DNA of 32,182 bases from SVEL01 sp045126215 (GCA_045126215.1 JBGVOD010000016.1:1-32182), one strand, 5' to 3'; counted from the stretch's first letter, positions 1-8,653 are shown. Translations and numbers: made by a program. Notes: generated by a model from the sequence alone, not told the origin.

Positions 1-780
1 ACCACTACAGCTAAACAGGAAATATCATATACAGTTTCGCTAAGATTACCAGAAGCATCAGGTAGTCAGGTACAGACAATGAATGGCTATTCCATTGATT
101 ATTCCAATGTTTCAAAAGGATATGTAATGGTTAAGAATACAACAGGAGTGAAGACGTATTTGTGGATTATAAAGGATGGTGTTACATATCAATATAAGAT
201 GCAGAATACCGGTGGCTTTGAAACATACCCATTATCACAGGGGAGTGGGAATTATACAATCAGAGTATTAGCCATTGGAGATGATGGTCTCGGATATGAT
301 AAAAATACTCTTGATATTTCGGTTGGACTAGAGAGTGAGATGATGCCATTTTTATATGCCAGCACAATGGTTGATTATAATTATGGTTCTAATGCTGTAA
401 ATACTGCATATGAGATTACGGCAAGTGCTTCAACTGATGCTGAAAAGGTGAATATTATATATAATTATATAGTTTCACACATTGTATATAATTATGATAG
501 AGCAAATTCTATTACTTCGGGGGCACTTAAGAATTATGTTCCATCACCGGAGAACACTATAAATTCAGGACAGGGAATATGCTCTGATTATGCATCACTG
601 ATGGCATGTATGTGTAGAGCTGTTGGTATTCCTACAAAAATGGTATACGGATATGTCAATAATAATGCTTACCATGCATGGAATCAGGTATATTATGATG
701 GTTCTTGGCATTTCTTTGATGCCTGTATAGCGGCAACAGGAGGAAGAGGTTCAAACTATAATCAGGATAAGCAATATTAG
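1..780 (+). CDS. Transglutaminase-like (cysteine protease fold) protein, 3' part
   Basis: The frame is open from the first base, so this gene begins upstream of the window and only its last 259 codons are seen. The C-terminal part is a transglutaminase-like core: the GICSDYASL motif holds the candidate nucleophile Cys (codon 580-582), YHAW supplies the His (673-675) and the following FFDAC supplies the Asp (718-720), which is the Cys-His-Asp order of the family. The region before it is beta-rich and Tyr/Asn-rich, like a surface-exposed beta-sandwich, which suggests an extracytoplasmic protein; the N-terminus needed to confirm a signal peptide is outside the window. Proteins of this fold in Clostridia may be proteases, peptidoglycan-modifying enzymes or cross-linkers, and the substrate cannot be told from sequence. 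It sits about 100 nt before the pilus cluster, but no functional link is proven. Confidence 0.8.
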   Translation, partial: TTTAKQEISYTVSLRLPEASGSQVQTMNGYSIDYSNVSKGYVMVKNTTGVKTYLWIIKDGVTYQYKMQNTGGFETYPLSQGSGNYTIRVLAIGDDGLGYDKNTLDISVGLESEMMPFLYASTMVDYNYGSNAVNTAYEITASASTDAEKVNIIYNYIVSHIVYNYDRANSITSGALKNYVPSPENTINSGQGICSDYASLMACMCRAVGIPTKMVYGYVNNNAYHAWNQVYYDGSWHFFDACIAATGGRGSNYNQDKQY

Positions 781-805
781 AATAAACAATATTAGATAAG
801 TAATA

Positions 806-835
806 TTGGTATATTTATAATGGAATATATATACT
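806..835 (+). promoter_or_regulatory. Possible sigma-A-type promoter before the pilus cluster
   Basis: TTGGTA at 806-811 and TATACT at 830-835 are separated by 18 bases and lie about 45 bases before the pilC-like start. The DNA is very AT-rich here, so chance matches are likely. The cluster could equally be read through from upstream genes. Confidence 0.3.
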
Positions 836-881
836 TTATAAGTTGGTTTTAAATATATTTAGAATGGGATGAGGAAGTAAA

Positions 882-2000
882 ATGAGTGAAGAAGTAAAGG
901 AAATTATTGAAAAAACTAAAAAAACAGACATGGAAGAAGAAAAAACAAGCAGATTAAGCATAAAGAAGAAAAAACTTCCTAATGATGAGATTGCAACATT
1001 TTGTGATCAGATGGCATTGATTCTTGAGTCCGGAATACCTCTATATGATGGCATTTATACATTGGCAGAGTCCACCTCGGATGAAGTTTCAAAAGAGGCA
1101 TTTGACAGTATTGCAAAAAAAGTTGAAGAAACTGGTTCACTCTATACAGCTGTTAAGGAAGCAGGATACTTTCCGGAATATATGGTTAGTATGATTAATA
1201 TAGGTGAACAAACAGGTAAATTAGATGAAGTATTGATTTCACTTTCAGAGTACTATGACAGAGATTATAAGATAGGTAAGGCGATTAAATCTGCAATTTC
1301 ATATCCTGTAATTCTTATTGCTATGATGTCGGCAGTAGTTATTTTGCTGGTTGTAAAGGTAATTCCGATTTTTAATGATATATTTAAGAATCTTGGGTCA
1401 GATGTATCAGAATCAGCCAATGCAGTTATGAAGTCAGCAACGATGCTTGGATACTTTATTTTTGGTATAACAATTATAATTCTGCTTATTATTTTATCTG
1501 TATATATTTACAATATTTCTGGTAATGGAGATAAACTTAGAAATTTATGCTATAAATTACCTGGACTTAGAAAAATAACGAGGAAGATATCTGCTGCAAG
1601 ATTTGCGTCAGTAATTGGCATGATGCTTGAAAGCGGATATTCCATTGAGAAGTCTCTTGAGCTTGCACCATCAGTTGTAAGCAATAATGATGTAAAAGAA
1701 AAAATAAACGAATGCAAGAAACTTGTGGATGAAGGAAAGCCGTTTACAGAGGCTTTAGGCGAAATGGGAATATTTGATCCTTTAGCGTGCCGAATGATAA
1801 CTGTTGGATTTAAAGCAGGAAAGTTAGATAGTGTTCTTAAGAAACTTTCAAAGCAGTACAATGAAGAGATTGATTCATCAATTGAAAAGGTTGTTTCAAT
1901 AATAGAGCCAACTTTGGTAGCCATTATGTCACTTATCATTGGTGGAATTCTCATATCGGTAATGTTACCACTTGCAAATATTATGTCTTCGATAGGATAG
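882..2000 (+). CDS. pilC: Type IV pilus / type II secretion inner-membrane platform protein (PilC/GspF family)
   Basis: Polytopic membrane protein of 372 residues, near the usual length of about 400. Two homologous cytoplasmic T2SSF domains are visible: the first around residues 37-135 (ATFCDQMALILESGIPL), the second around 238-340 (ARFASVIGMMLESGYSIEKSLEL). Hydrophobic helices lie near 141-163, 187-210 and 341-365, the family topology. The N-terminal 30 residues are highly charged. In type IV pilus and type II secretion systems this protein is the membrane platform on which the ATPases act to extract or return pilins. It starts a tight array of four small single-pass proteins followed by pilT, so a type IV pilus-like role fits best. 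The extension ATPase PilB is not in the window and presumably lies upstream. A GAGGAAG ribosome binding site precedes the ATG. Confidence 0.92.
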   Translation: MSEEVKEIIEKTKKTDMEEEKTSRLSIKKKKLPNDEIATFCDQMALILESGIPLYDGIYTLAESTSDEVSKEAFDSIAKKVEETGSLYTAVKEAGYFPEYMVSMINIGEQTGKLDEVLISLSEYYDRDYKIGKAIKSAISYPVILIAMMSAVVILLVVKVIPIFNDIFKNLGSDVSESANAVMKSATMLGYFIFGITIIILLIILSVYIYNISGNGDKLRNLCYKLPGLRKITRKISAARFASVIGMMLESGYSIEKSLELAPSVVSNNDVKEKINECKKLVDEGKPFTEALGEMGIFDPLACRMITVGFKAGKLDSVLKKLSKQYNEEIDSSIEKVVSIIEPTLVAIMSLIIGGILISVMLPLANIMSSIG

Positions 2001-2012
2001 TGAGGGGATTAT

Positions 2013-2336
2013 ATGCATTTATTCAAGAAAAATACATCAGTTAATAAGCCTATAATTTTATCAATTATTGTTTTTGTATGTATTTTTATGTTCTTTATAT
2101 TTGCGATTTCTAATACAAAGGATGAAATTGGTGCAAATGAAAAAGATAATCTTATACAGGCGATAGATAACGCTGTTGTCAGTTGCTATGCGACAACGGG
2201 CGCATATCCTGAATCTATTGATGAAATCATAGAAAAGTACGGTATTATTATTGATAATGAAAAGTTTATAGTTCAGTATGATGTTATTTCATCGAATGTA
2301 AAACCTAATGTAACTATATTTGTAAAGGAGAAATAG
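2013..2336 (+). CDS. Small single-pass pilin-like protein
   Basis: A 107-residue protein starting 12 nt after pilC behind a GAGGGG ribosome binding site. A short basic N-terminus is followed by one hydrophobic helix at about residues 13-33 and a small soluble domain. The stretch AVVSCYATTGAYPESIDEII resembles the segment just after the N-terminal helix of many type IV pilins, where a Tyr-Pro pair is common. However, the classic prepilin peptidase site (Gly, then Phe, with Glu five residues in) is absent, so it may be an uncleaved minor pilin-like or assembly protein. It reads as part of one operon with the genes on both sides (spacing 12 and 3 nt). The exact family is not recognised. Confidence 0.7.
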   Translation: MHLFKKNTSVNKPIILSIIVFVCIFMFFIFAISNTKDEIGANEKDNLIQAIDNAVVSCYATTGAYPESIDEIIEKYGIIIDNEKFIVQYDVISSNVKPNVTIFVKEK

Positions 2337-2339
2337 CAT

Positions 2340-2810
2340 ATGAAGAAAAAAAATCATTCAATTGAATTTGTATTTGTTCTTATACTGTTTTCTCTTTTTA
2401 TAGTAATGTGCGTTATTCTTATAAACTTAGGCTCATCAGTATATAAGAATATATCAGACAGTCAAGAGCTAAATAATGAAAAAAGAACAACATTATCTTA
2501 TGTTGTAAATAAAATCAGAAGCAGTAGTCTTGAAATGGTATCAATAGATGAAAAAAATGGTACAAAGGTTCTTGTAATTGATAATGAGGGAACATCGAGT
2601 GAATATCAAACCATTATATTCTGCAATGACGGATATTTAAAAGAAGCAACGATAATGAAGGGCGATGAATACACTCTTGATTTTGGTTCAAATCTTTTAA
2701 AAATAGATGGTTTTGATATTGAGATTGCAGGCAATCTCGTAACATTTAAACTCACAGATAAATATAATGATGAGTATACTGTTTCTGTTAGAGTTAATGA
2801 TATGAATTAG
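2340..2810 (+). CDS. DUF4860-like pilus-cluster membrane protein
   Basis: A 156-residue protein with a basic N-terminus, then HSIEFVFVLILFSLFIVMCV, a single N-terminal membrane helix (about residues 9-32), then a beta-rich extracytoplasmic domain. The N-terminal HSI-acidic-F pattern followed by one helix is how I recall the DUF4860 family of Lachnospiraceae, found in type IV pilus loci. Its ribosome binding site AAGGAG overlaps the end of the preceding gene and only 3 nt separate the two coding regions, indicating translational coupling. A Glu near the start of the helix recalls Glu5 of type IV pilins, but there is no Gly-Phe cleavage motif. A minor pilin-like or pseudopilin role is inferred from context. 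Confidence 0.7.
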   Translation: MKKKNHSIEFVFVLILFSLFIVMCVILINLGSSVYKNISDSQELNNEKRTTLSYVVNKIRSSSLEMVSIDEKNGTKVLVIDNEGTSSEYQTIIFCNDGYLKEATIMKGDEYTLDFGSNLLKIDGFDIEIAGNLVTFKLTDKYNDEYTVSVRVNDMN

Positions 2811-2820
2811 GAGAATATAG

Positions 2821-3297
2821 ATGAACGGTATTGGAAAGAGTAGATCCTTTTTAACTGAATTTATTACTGTGATTTTGTTCTTTTCGATTGCAGCAGTAGT
2901 TGTGGTTAATACATATTCAAAGGCAAATGAGAAAAGCAGGGATAGCCAGTTTTTATCAGGTGCTTCTCTTGAGGCTGAAAAAATTGAAGCAAACCTTTGT
3001 GAAGCAGAATTTGACTATGATAGTCCAATTGATGCCAAAGAGAATTCAGTTAATAGACAGCTTGAAAAAATGGGATTTGTTGATGGTAAATATATTTATT
3101 ATGACGAAAAGTTTAAAGCTGTGGACAAAGAGAATGCTAAATATATAGGAGAAATCAGCGTAATGGTTGATGAATCAAGAGAGTATTCAAAGATTATAAG
3201 TTTTGATTATAAGATTTATATGAGGGATAACAGCTCTAAGGTATATAGTATCTCCTTTAATAAGCTTTTGTTTAAAGGAGGAAATGTAAATGAATAA
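2821..3297 (+). CDS. Pilin-like single-pass protein
   Basis: A 158-residue protein with the N-terminal arrangement KSRSFLTEFITVILFFSIAAVVVV: a short basic leader, an early Glu (residue 13) and a hydrophobic helix (about residues 14-31). This is the overall shape of a type IV prepilin, although Ser rather than Gly precedes the Phe. The rest (SKANEKSRDSQFLSGASLEAEKIEANLCEA and on) gives a helical stalk and then a mixed alpha/beta domain, as in minor pilins. It follows the DUF4860-like gene by 10 nt behind AGGAG and overlaps the next gene by 8 nt. The function is inferred from layout and position; the family is not certain. Confidence 0.65.
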   Translation: MNGIGKSRSFLTEFITVILFFSIAAVVVVNTYSKANEKSRDSQFLSGASLEAEKIEANLCEAEFDYDSPIDAKENSVNRQLEKMGFVDGKYIYYDEKFKAVDKENAKYIGEISVMVDESREYSKIISFDYKIYMRDNSSKVYSISFNKLLFKGGNVNE

Positions 3298-3745
3298 AGA
3301 AAAGGGATTTCATATTGGAACAGGCGTAACATCAATTATTATGATTTTTGTTGTTCTTTGCCTGACAACATTTGCAATATTATCTTACAGTAGTGCAAAT
3401 GCTGATTATAGAATATCTGATGAATCATCAAATTATATAAAAAAATATTATCAGATAAGAAATAAGGCAACAAGAGAAGTTGCAGACATAAATGAAGTAA
3501 TTTGTGAAAAATACAAAGAAACAGATAATGTTTCTGAAATATTGGAAGAAGTAAAAACACTAGGATATACTGTGGAAGATACTAATATTATTTTGTCATA
3601 TGATATTAGTGAGAAACAAAAGTATATGGTTGTTTTAAATATTGATACTGAGAATAAGAGAGTAAATGTTAATAAAAATTACATTAAAAGCGAAGGAAAA
3701 GAATACGAGGGTCAGGGAATTCAATTAATTGATGAATTTGAATAA
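3290..3745 (+). CDS. Pilin-like single-pass protein with GF motif
   Basis: A 151-residue protein whose ATG overlaps the end of the preceding gene by 8 nt and is served by a strong AAAGGAGG site inside that gene. The N-terminus is MNKEKGFHIGTG followed by a hydrophobic helix (about residues 13-32). The KEKGF stretch is close to a prepilin peptidase site, but the Glu expected at the fifth mature position is missing. The helix is followed by a charged helical segment (DESSNYIKKYYQIRNKATRE) and a beta-rich tail. It is the last of four small membrane proteins between pilC and pilT. A minor pilin-like role is likely; the assignment is by context and topology only. Confidence 0.65.
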   Translation: MNKEKGFHIGTGVTSIIMIFVVLCLTTFAILSYSSANADYRISDESSNYIKKYYQIRNKATREVADINEVICEKYKETDNVSEILEEVKTLGYTVEDTNIILSYDISEKQKYMVVLNIDTENKRVNVNKNYIKSEGKEYEGQGIQLIDEFE

Positions 3746-3771
3746 TTTTGATATGGAAGAAGGATGGAAAT

Positions 3772-4836
3772 ATGGAAATCGCTATTTTAGATATTCTAAA
3801 AAAAGCAATAGAAAAAGAGGCTTCTGATGTGTATATTGTAGCAGGAGGACCGGCTTGTTTAAAAATAAATGGAAAGATTGAACAGTATGGTTCAGAGAGA
3901 CTGACTGATTTGGATACAAAGAGATTAGTTGAAGAACTCTATTCTTATAATACTGTTGGTAATATCCATAAGTTGTTAAAAGATGGAGATGACGATTTTT
4001 CAATATCTGTAAAAGACCTTGGAAGATTCAGATGTAATACATACAAACAAAGAGGGTCGCTTGCGTGTGTATTGAGAGTTGTTCGATTTGATTTACCGGT
4101 TTTTTCTGAACTAAATATTCCTGAAAAAATCATGGAATTTGCAGATTTTAAAAAGGGACTTGTACTTGTTACAGGACCTGCAGGAAGTGGCAAGTCTACA
4201 ACATTGGCGAGTATTATTGATAAAATAAATACAAATTACAGCAGACATATTGTAACAATTGAGGATCCAATTGAGTTTATTCACAGGCACAAGAAGAGCA
4301 TTGTGAGCCAGAGAGAAGTAGAGTTAGATACAGAAAACTATGGAAAAGCTCTACGTGCGGCTTTACGTCAATCCCCAGATGTAGTGCTGTTAGGTGAAAT
4401 GAGAGATTTTGAAACTATTCAGACAGCGATTACAGCAGCTGAAACAGGTCAACTTGTCTTAAGTACACTTCATACTGTAGGAGCAGCAAAAACTATTGAT
4501 AGAATTATAGATGTTTTTCCTGCGTCTAGTCAGCAACAGGTAAAGATTCAATTGTCAATGGTTTTGCAGGCTGTTATATCACAACAGCTTATTCCATCAA
4601 CAGATGGAGGCCTTGTTCCGGCCTTTGAAATAATGATATGTAACAGTGCTATTCGAAATATGATTCGTGAAGGTAAGGTTCATATGATGGATAATATGAT
4701 ATATGCCGGTGTAAATGAAGGAATGGTCACTATGGATACAAGTATTTTGAAACTTTACAATGAAGGTAGAATTTCAAGGGAAGATGCGTTGTTCTATGCA
4801 ACAAATAAAGAAACTATAGAGAAAAAATTAATATAA
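3772..4836 (+). CDS. pilT: Type IV pilus retraction ATPase PilT
   Basis: Cytoplasmic hexameric ATPase of 354 residues that powers pilus retraction and twitching-type movement, or a related secretion step. Motifs in order: Walker A GPAGSGKST (135-143), Asp box TIEDPIE (162-168), Walker B VVLLGEMRD (204-212) and His box STLHT (231-235). The C-terminal AIRNMIREGK (293-302) is the PilT-specific AIRNLIRE motif that separates it from PilB/GspE. I chose the ATG at 3772 because AAGAAGG lies 8 nt upstream; an in-frame TTG at 3748 would add eight residues but places this site inside the gene. It follows the pilin-like cassette by 26 nt. No PilB lies in the window. Confidence 0.95.
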   Translation: MEIAILDILKKAIEKEASDVYIVAGGPACLKINGKIEQYGSERLTDLDTKRLVEELYSYNTVGNIHKLLKDGDDDFSISVKDLGRFRCNTYKQRGSLACVLRVVRFDLPVFSELNIPEKIMEFADFKKGLVLVTGPAGSGKSTTLASIIDKINTNYSRHIVTIEDPIEFIHRHKKSIVSQREVELDTENYGKALRAALRQSPDVVLLGEMRDFETIQTAITAAETGQLVLSTLHTVGAAKTIDRIIDVFPASSQQQVKIQLSMVLQAVISQQLIPSTDGGLVPAFEIMICNSAIRNMIREGKVHMMDNMIYAGVNEGMVTMDTSILKLYNEGRISREDALFYATNKETIEKKLI

Positions 4837-4869
4837 TAAATAAAACGAAACAAAAGAAAGAAGTCGATT

Positions 4870-5772
4870 TTGGATAGAAATTTATTATATAATTTTGATG
4901 ATATAAAGAGATATTCTAAGAAATATTTGGAAGAAATATACATTAATAATTCTTACGAAGCTAAAAGGGATAAACCGACAGTTGCAATAATTGATACCGG
5001 TATATATAAACATAAGGACTTTGGTGATACTATAATAGAAGTGCAAAGTTTTCTAAAGACCAGAAATAGAGCAAAATATGATGATAATGGTCATGGAACA
5101 CACATAGCGGGAATAGTACACATGATTAATCCTTATGTAAATATAGCAGGGTATAAAGTGCTTGACAGATTTGGATATGGCAATACTGATGATGTAATTG
5201 AAGCAATAGATTATGTAATTAAAATAAAAGACAAACTAAATGTAAAAATACTTAATATATCATTAGGTGGTATAGATGTTGACAGTGATATAAACAACAA
5301 ACTTATTGATGCTGTAGAAAGAGTATGGGAATCAGGAATAGTCGTCGTATCAGCCGCAGGAAATAATGGACCACATAAAGGGAGCGTTACTTCTCCAGGA
5401 GTAAGTAAAAAAATTATTACAGTTGGAATGGTAGAGGATTTGCATAATAATAGAAATAAATTTTTTAAAAGATATAGCGGAAGAGGACCAACTAAAACAT
5501 GTGTAGTAAAACCAGATGTTTTATGCACAGGACGAGATATTACAAGTTATAAGAACGAGAATGAGGGATGGACTACAAAGAGTGGAACATCTATGGCTAC
5601 AGCAGTTTTAACAGGTTGCATATCCTGCTTTTATATGATAAATAATGAGTATACACCTAAAATGATAAAAAAAAGATTGAAAGATACATCTGTGAAAAAG
5701 TTTGATAATAGTAGTATAGCGGGCTTTGGCGTGCTGGATGTTGAGAATTTTTTCCGGAAATCTTGGGGATAA
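4870..5772 (+). CDS. Subtilisin-family (S8) serine protease, no signal peptide
   Basis: A 300-residue subtilase with all catalytic motifs: Asp42 in AIIDTG, His75 in DDNGHGTH, oxyanion Asn165 in SAAGNN and Ser241 in SGTSMAT. The N-terminus (MDRNLLYNFDDIKRYSKK) is charged and lacks a hydrophobic export signal, so the enzyme is probably intracellular, like Bacillus intracellular subtilisins, or leaves by another route. No membrane helix or C-terminal extension is seen. The start is a TTG at 4870 with a weak AAAGAAAGAAG region upstream; there is no in-frame ATG before the catalytic Asp, so the start is less certain than the fold. It lies 33 nt after pilT and 4 nt before the P-type ATPase gene, suggesting co-transcription. 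The substrate is unknown; processing of pilus components is only a guess from position. Confidence 0.9.
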   Translation: MDRNLLYNFDDIKRYSKKYLEEIYINNSYEAKRDKPTVAIIDTGIYKHKDFGDTIIEVQSFLKTRNRAKYDDNGHGTHIAGIVHMINPYVNIAGYKVLDRFGYGNTDDVIEAIDYVIKIKDKLNVKILNISLGGIDVDSDINNKLIDAVERVWESGIVVVSAAGNNGPHKGSVTSPGVSKKIITVGMVEDLHNNRNKFFKRYSGRGPTKTCVVKPDVLCTGRDITSYKNENEGWTTKSGTSMATAVLTGCISCFYMINNEYTPKMIKKRLKDTSVKKFDNSSIAGFGVLDVENFFRKSWG

Positions 5773-5776
5773 TAAA

Positions 5777-8560
5777 ATGGAAAATGAAATAATAACCGGA
5801 CTTACGGCAGAAGAAGTTGAAAGTAGAATAAAAGAAAATAAAGTAAATGGCAATTTTGCAATAAAAACAAAATCAATAAAACAAATTATATTTACAAATG
5901 TATTCACATTATTTAATTTTGTAAATATATTTCTTGCAGTGTGCGTATTTTTAGTTAAGTCATATAAAAATATGCTTTTTTTAGGCGTTGTCCTTTGGAA
6001 TATATTTATTGGTGTTTTTCAGGAAATCAGGTCTAAAAGAATCATTGATAAGTTATCTATTCTTTCAGCTAAGGATGTAACAGTTGTTAGAAATGGAAAA
6101 TATGAAAATATAAAGATATCAGATATTGTCCTTGATGATATTATGGTTCTAAAAAATGGTAATCAGATATCTGCAGATGCAGTTGTTGTAGAGGGTGATT
6201 GCGAAGTAAATGAAAGTATGATTACTGGTGAAAGCGATGCTATCTATAAGAAAAACGGGGATGAGATTTTATCAGGTAGTTTTCTTGTGTCAGGAGAGGT
6301 TAAGGCGAGAGTAATACATGTTGGCAAGGAAAACTATGTCAATAAGATTACAAGTCAGGCAAAATATTTGAAAAAGCCTAATTCAGAGATGCTTAAATCT
6401 ATAAAATTGATTGTAAAGGTAATTACAATTGTTCTGATTCCTATAGCATTATTACTATTTAAAAATCAGATTACAATGCCAAATGCTACATTGAAAGATG
6501 CAGTAGTTGCTACAGTTGCAGCAGTAATTGGTATGATTCCGTCAGGACTTATTCTTTTAACATCTATGGTTCTTGCAGTAAGTGTTATACGACTGGCAAA
6601 GAAGAATACATTAGTACAGGAATTGTTCTGTATCGAAACCCTTGCGAGGGTAGATGTTTTATGTCTGGATAAAACAGGTACTATCACAGAGGGCTCGATG
6701 GGTGTTGATAAGGTTGAGATATTTGATGATATATATTTCACAGGTGATATAAAGTATGTCTTAAAGATATACTCATCTAATGCAGGGGATGATAATCCAA
6801 CATCCCTTGCACTTTCAGAATATGCTAACAGCCAGGTGCTTCCAAAGGAAGTAAATATTGAAGAACTTAAGGAAATATCAAAACTAAATATAGTTGAAAG
6901 AATACCATTTTCTTCTGACAAGAAATGGGGAGCTGTCGAAGTAGAAAAAAATGGAACATATATTGTTGGTGCTCTTGAATATATTGCAAATGCAAAAACT
7001 GGAAATATAGAGAATATTAGAAATGCCGTTAAAAAATATACATCAAAAGGTCTTAGAGTTTTGGTAATTGCACACACAAACAGCAAAGTTATTGATAAAA
7101 AACTTCCTGATGATATAGAAATAATTGCTGCTGTTGCCATAGCTGACAAGATAAGAAAAGAAGCATATGATACAATTGCATACTTCAAAAGACAGGGTGT
7201 TTATCTGAAAGTTATTTCAGGTGATAATCCTGAAACGGTATCATATATTGCAAATAAAATTGGAATAAAGGATGCTGATAAGTACATTGATGTTTCAAAA
7301 CTGTCAGACGATGAATTGAGAGAATGTGTAGAAGATTATTCGGTTTTCGGACGTGTAAGACCAAATCAAAAACTTGTGTTAGTACAAGCACTTAAAGAAA
7401 AAGGACACACTGTTGCCATGACAGGAGATGGTGTAAATGATGTATTGGCACTTAAAGAAGCCGATTGTAGTGTTGCGATGCAGTCAGGAAGTGAAGCAGC
7501 AAGAAATGTATCACAGATCGTACTTCTTGATTCAAACTTTGCGTCAATGCCTGAAATAGTTGCAGAAGGAAGAAGAACAATAAATAATATGCATCGTTCA
7601 GCGTCACTTTATCTTACAAAGACAATATATTCAACTCTTTTGGCAATCGTTTTTGTCTTTTTAAACAGAGATTATCCATTTGTACCAATACAGTTAACTC
7701 TTATCGGTGCGCTGACAATTGGAATTCCGTCATTTATTCTTGCAATGGAACCAAATGCTAACAGAGTAAAGGGAAGATTCTTAATGAATGTATTAAGAAT
7801 GGCCATACCAGGTGGTGTTCTTGCTTTTGGAAATATAATGCTTGGACAGGCTTTTGGCTGGATTACAAATTGTACAAAGATGGAGATTTCTACACTTGCA
7901 GTTTGTGGACTTGCTATTGCAGCATATATTGAATTGGTAAAATTATGCAGACCATTTAATATGCTTAGAAGAACATTGTGTATTGGTATTACAGTGATTT
8001 TCATTGCTGCTTCAACAATTTTTAACAGCTTTTTTAATTTTTCATATCTAAAATTGAATCAGTTTATTTTTCTTTTAATTGTAGTTTTAGTATCGGGTGT
8101 TGTGTTTATGATGTTGGAGGTACTTATTGAACAGTTATTTGGAACAACACCAAATATATATCATATAGATATTGCAAGGGCTGGAGGCAAGAATATTATT
8201 TTTGTTAATGATGATGTTGAAAAGAAAGATTACTACGATGTTACAAGTCAGATGAAATCAGTAAGACTCATAGGTGCGGATTCAGTTGTTTTTGTAAAGA
8301 ATCCTATTAATAATGGAGATATCAGAATAGAAGGGGAAGATGAAATTGGTCAGGATGAGCTTGCGGCAGCGTCAGCATTCTATATGAAGAAAAATAAAAT
8401 AGCAGATGAGGAATATAAAATAATATGTGAAACTGAGGGACGAAAGCGACCATACAATTTGTTTGTCAGCAATAAACACAGAGTAAAGATAACATATGAA
8501 AAAGAAGATATTGGCGAGCAAAAAGCACATATTCTTAAAAAAATGAAAATTACTTTTTAA
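5777..8560 (+). CDS. P-type cation-transporting ATPase (CtpE/Exp7-like)
   Basis: Integral membrane ion pump of 927 residues. Visible motifs: actuator loop TGES (150-153), helix-4 motif IPSGL (254-258), phosphorylation site LDKTGT (Asp298) and hinge TGDGVND (549-555). Helix pairs lie near 41-80 and 210-270, and about six C-terminal helices follow the catalytic domains. The run from IPSGL through the IETLARVDVLCLDKTGT segment is typical of the CtpE/Exp7 branch, for which calcium uptake has been proposed in mycobacteria; the ion is not proven here. The helix-4 motif carries Ser where many calcium pumps have Glu. A tail of about 140 residues follows the last helix (from about 785), longer than usual. 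The ATG at 5777 has only a weak GGGGAT site and lies 4 nt after the protease gene, suggesting coupling. Confidence 0.9.
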   Translation: MENEIITGLTAEEVESRIKENKVNGNFAIKTKSIKQIIFTNVFTLFNFVNIFLAVCVFLVKSYKNMLFLGVVLWNIFIGVFQEIRSKRIIDKLSILSAKDVTVVRNGKYENIKISDIVLDDIMVLKNGNQISADAVVVEGDCEVNESMITGESDAIYKKNGDEILSGSFLVSGEVKARVIHVGKENYVNKITSQAKYLKKPNSEMLKSIKLIVKVITIVLIPIALLLFKNQITMPNATLKDAVVATVAAVIGMIPSGLILLTSMVLAVSVIRLAKKNTLVQELFCIETLARVDVLCLDKTGTITEGSMGVDKVEIFDDIYFTGDIKYVLKIYSSNAGDDNPTSLALSEYANSQVLPKEVNIEELKEISKLNIVERIPFSSDKKWGAVEVEKNGTYIVGALEYIANAKTGNIENIRNAVKKYTSKGLRVLVIAHTNSKVIDKKLPDDIEIIAAVAIADKIRKEAYDTIAYFKRQGVYLKVISGDNPETVSYIANKIGIKDADKYIDVSKLSDDELRECVEDYSVFGRVRPNQKLVLVQALKEKGHTVAMTGDGVNDVLALKEADCSVAMQSGSEAARNVSQIVLLDSNFASMPEIVAEGRRTINNMHRSASLYLTKTIYSTLLAIVFVFLNRDYPFVPIQLTLIGALTIGIPSFILAMEPNANRVKGRFLMNVLRMAIPGGVLAFGNIMLGQAFGWITNCTKMEISTLAVCGLAIAAYIELVKLCRPFNMLRRTLCIGITVIFIAASTIFNSFFNFSYLKLNQFIFLLIVVLVSGVVFMMLEVLIEQLFGTTPNIYHIDIARAGGKNIIFVNDDVEKKDYYDVTSQMKSVRLIGADSVVFVKNPINNGDIRIEGEDEIGQDELAAASAFYMKKNKIADEEYKIICETEGRKRPYNLFVSNKHRVKITYEKEDIGEQKAHILKKMKITF

Positions 8561-8624
8561 GGTATAATAATTAAAATGCAAAAACTAAAGGTAAATAAAA
8601 TACGTATTTTCAAGGAAAATATAA

Positions 8625-8653
8625 TTGAATTATTATGTATCAGGTGTTATAAT
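8625..8653 (+). promoter_or_regulatory. Sigma-A-type promoter of icd
   Basis: TTGAAT at 8625-8630 and TATAAT at 8648-8653 with a 17-base spacer, 33 bases before the icd start. Spacing and both boxes are near consensus. Confidence 0.75.

Noticed and set aside
1550..1954. 134-codon minus-strand frame opposite pilC
   Set aside because: Antisense shadow with no start signal and no recognisable protein features.
6466..7188. 240-codon open frame on the minus strand inside the P-type ATPase gene
   Set aside because: It lies wholly opposite a well-conserved gene, is Ser/Ile-rich as expected for an antisense shadow, and has no ribosome binding site that I can see.
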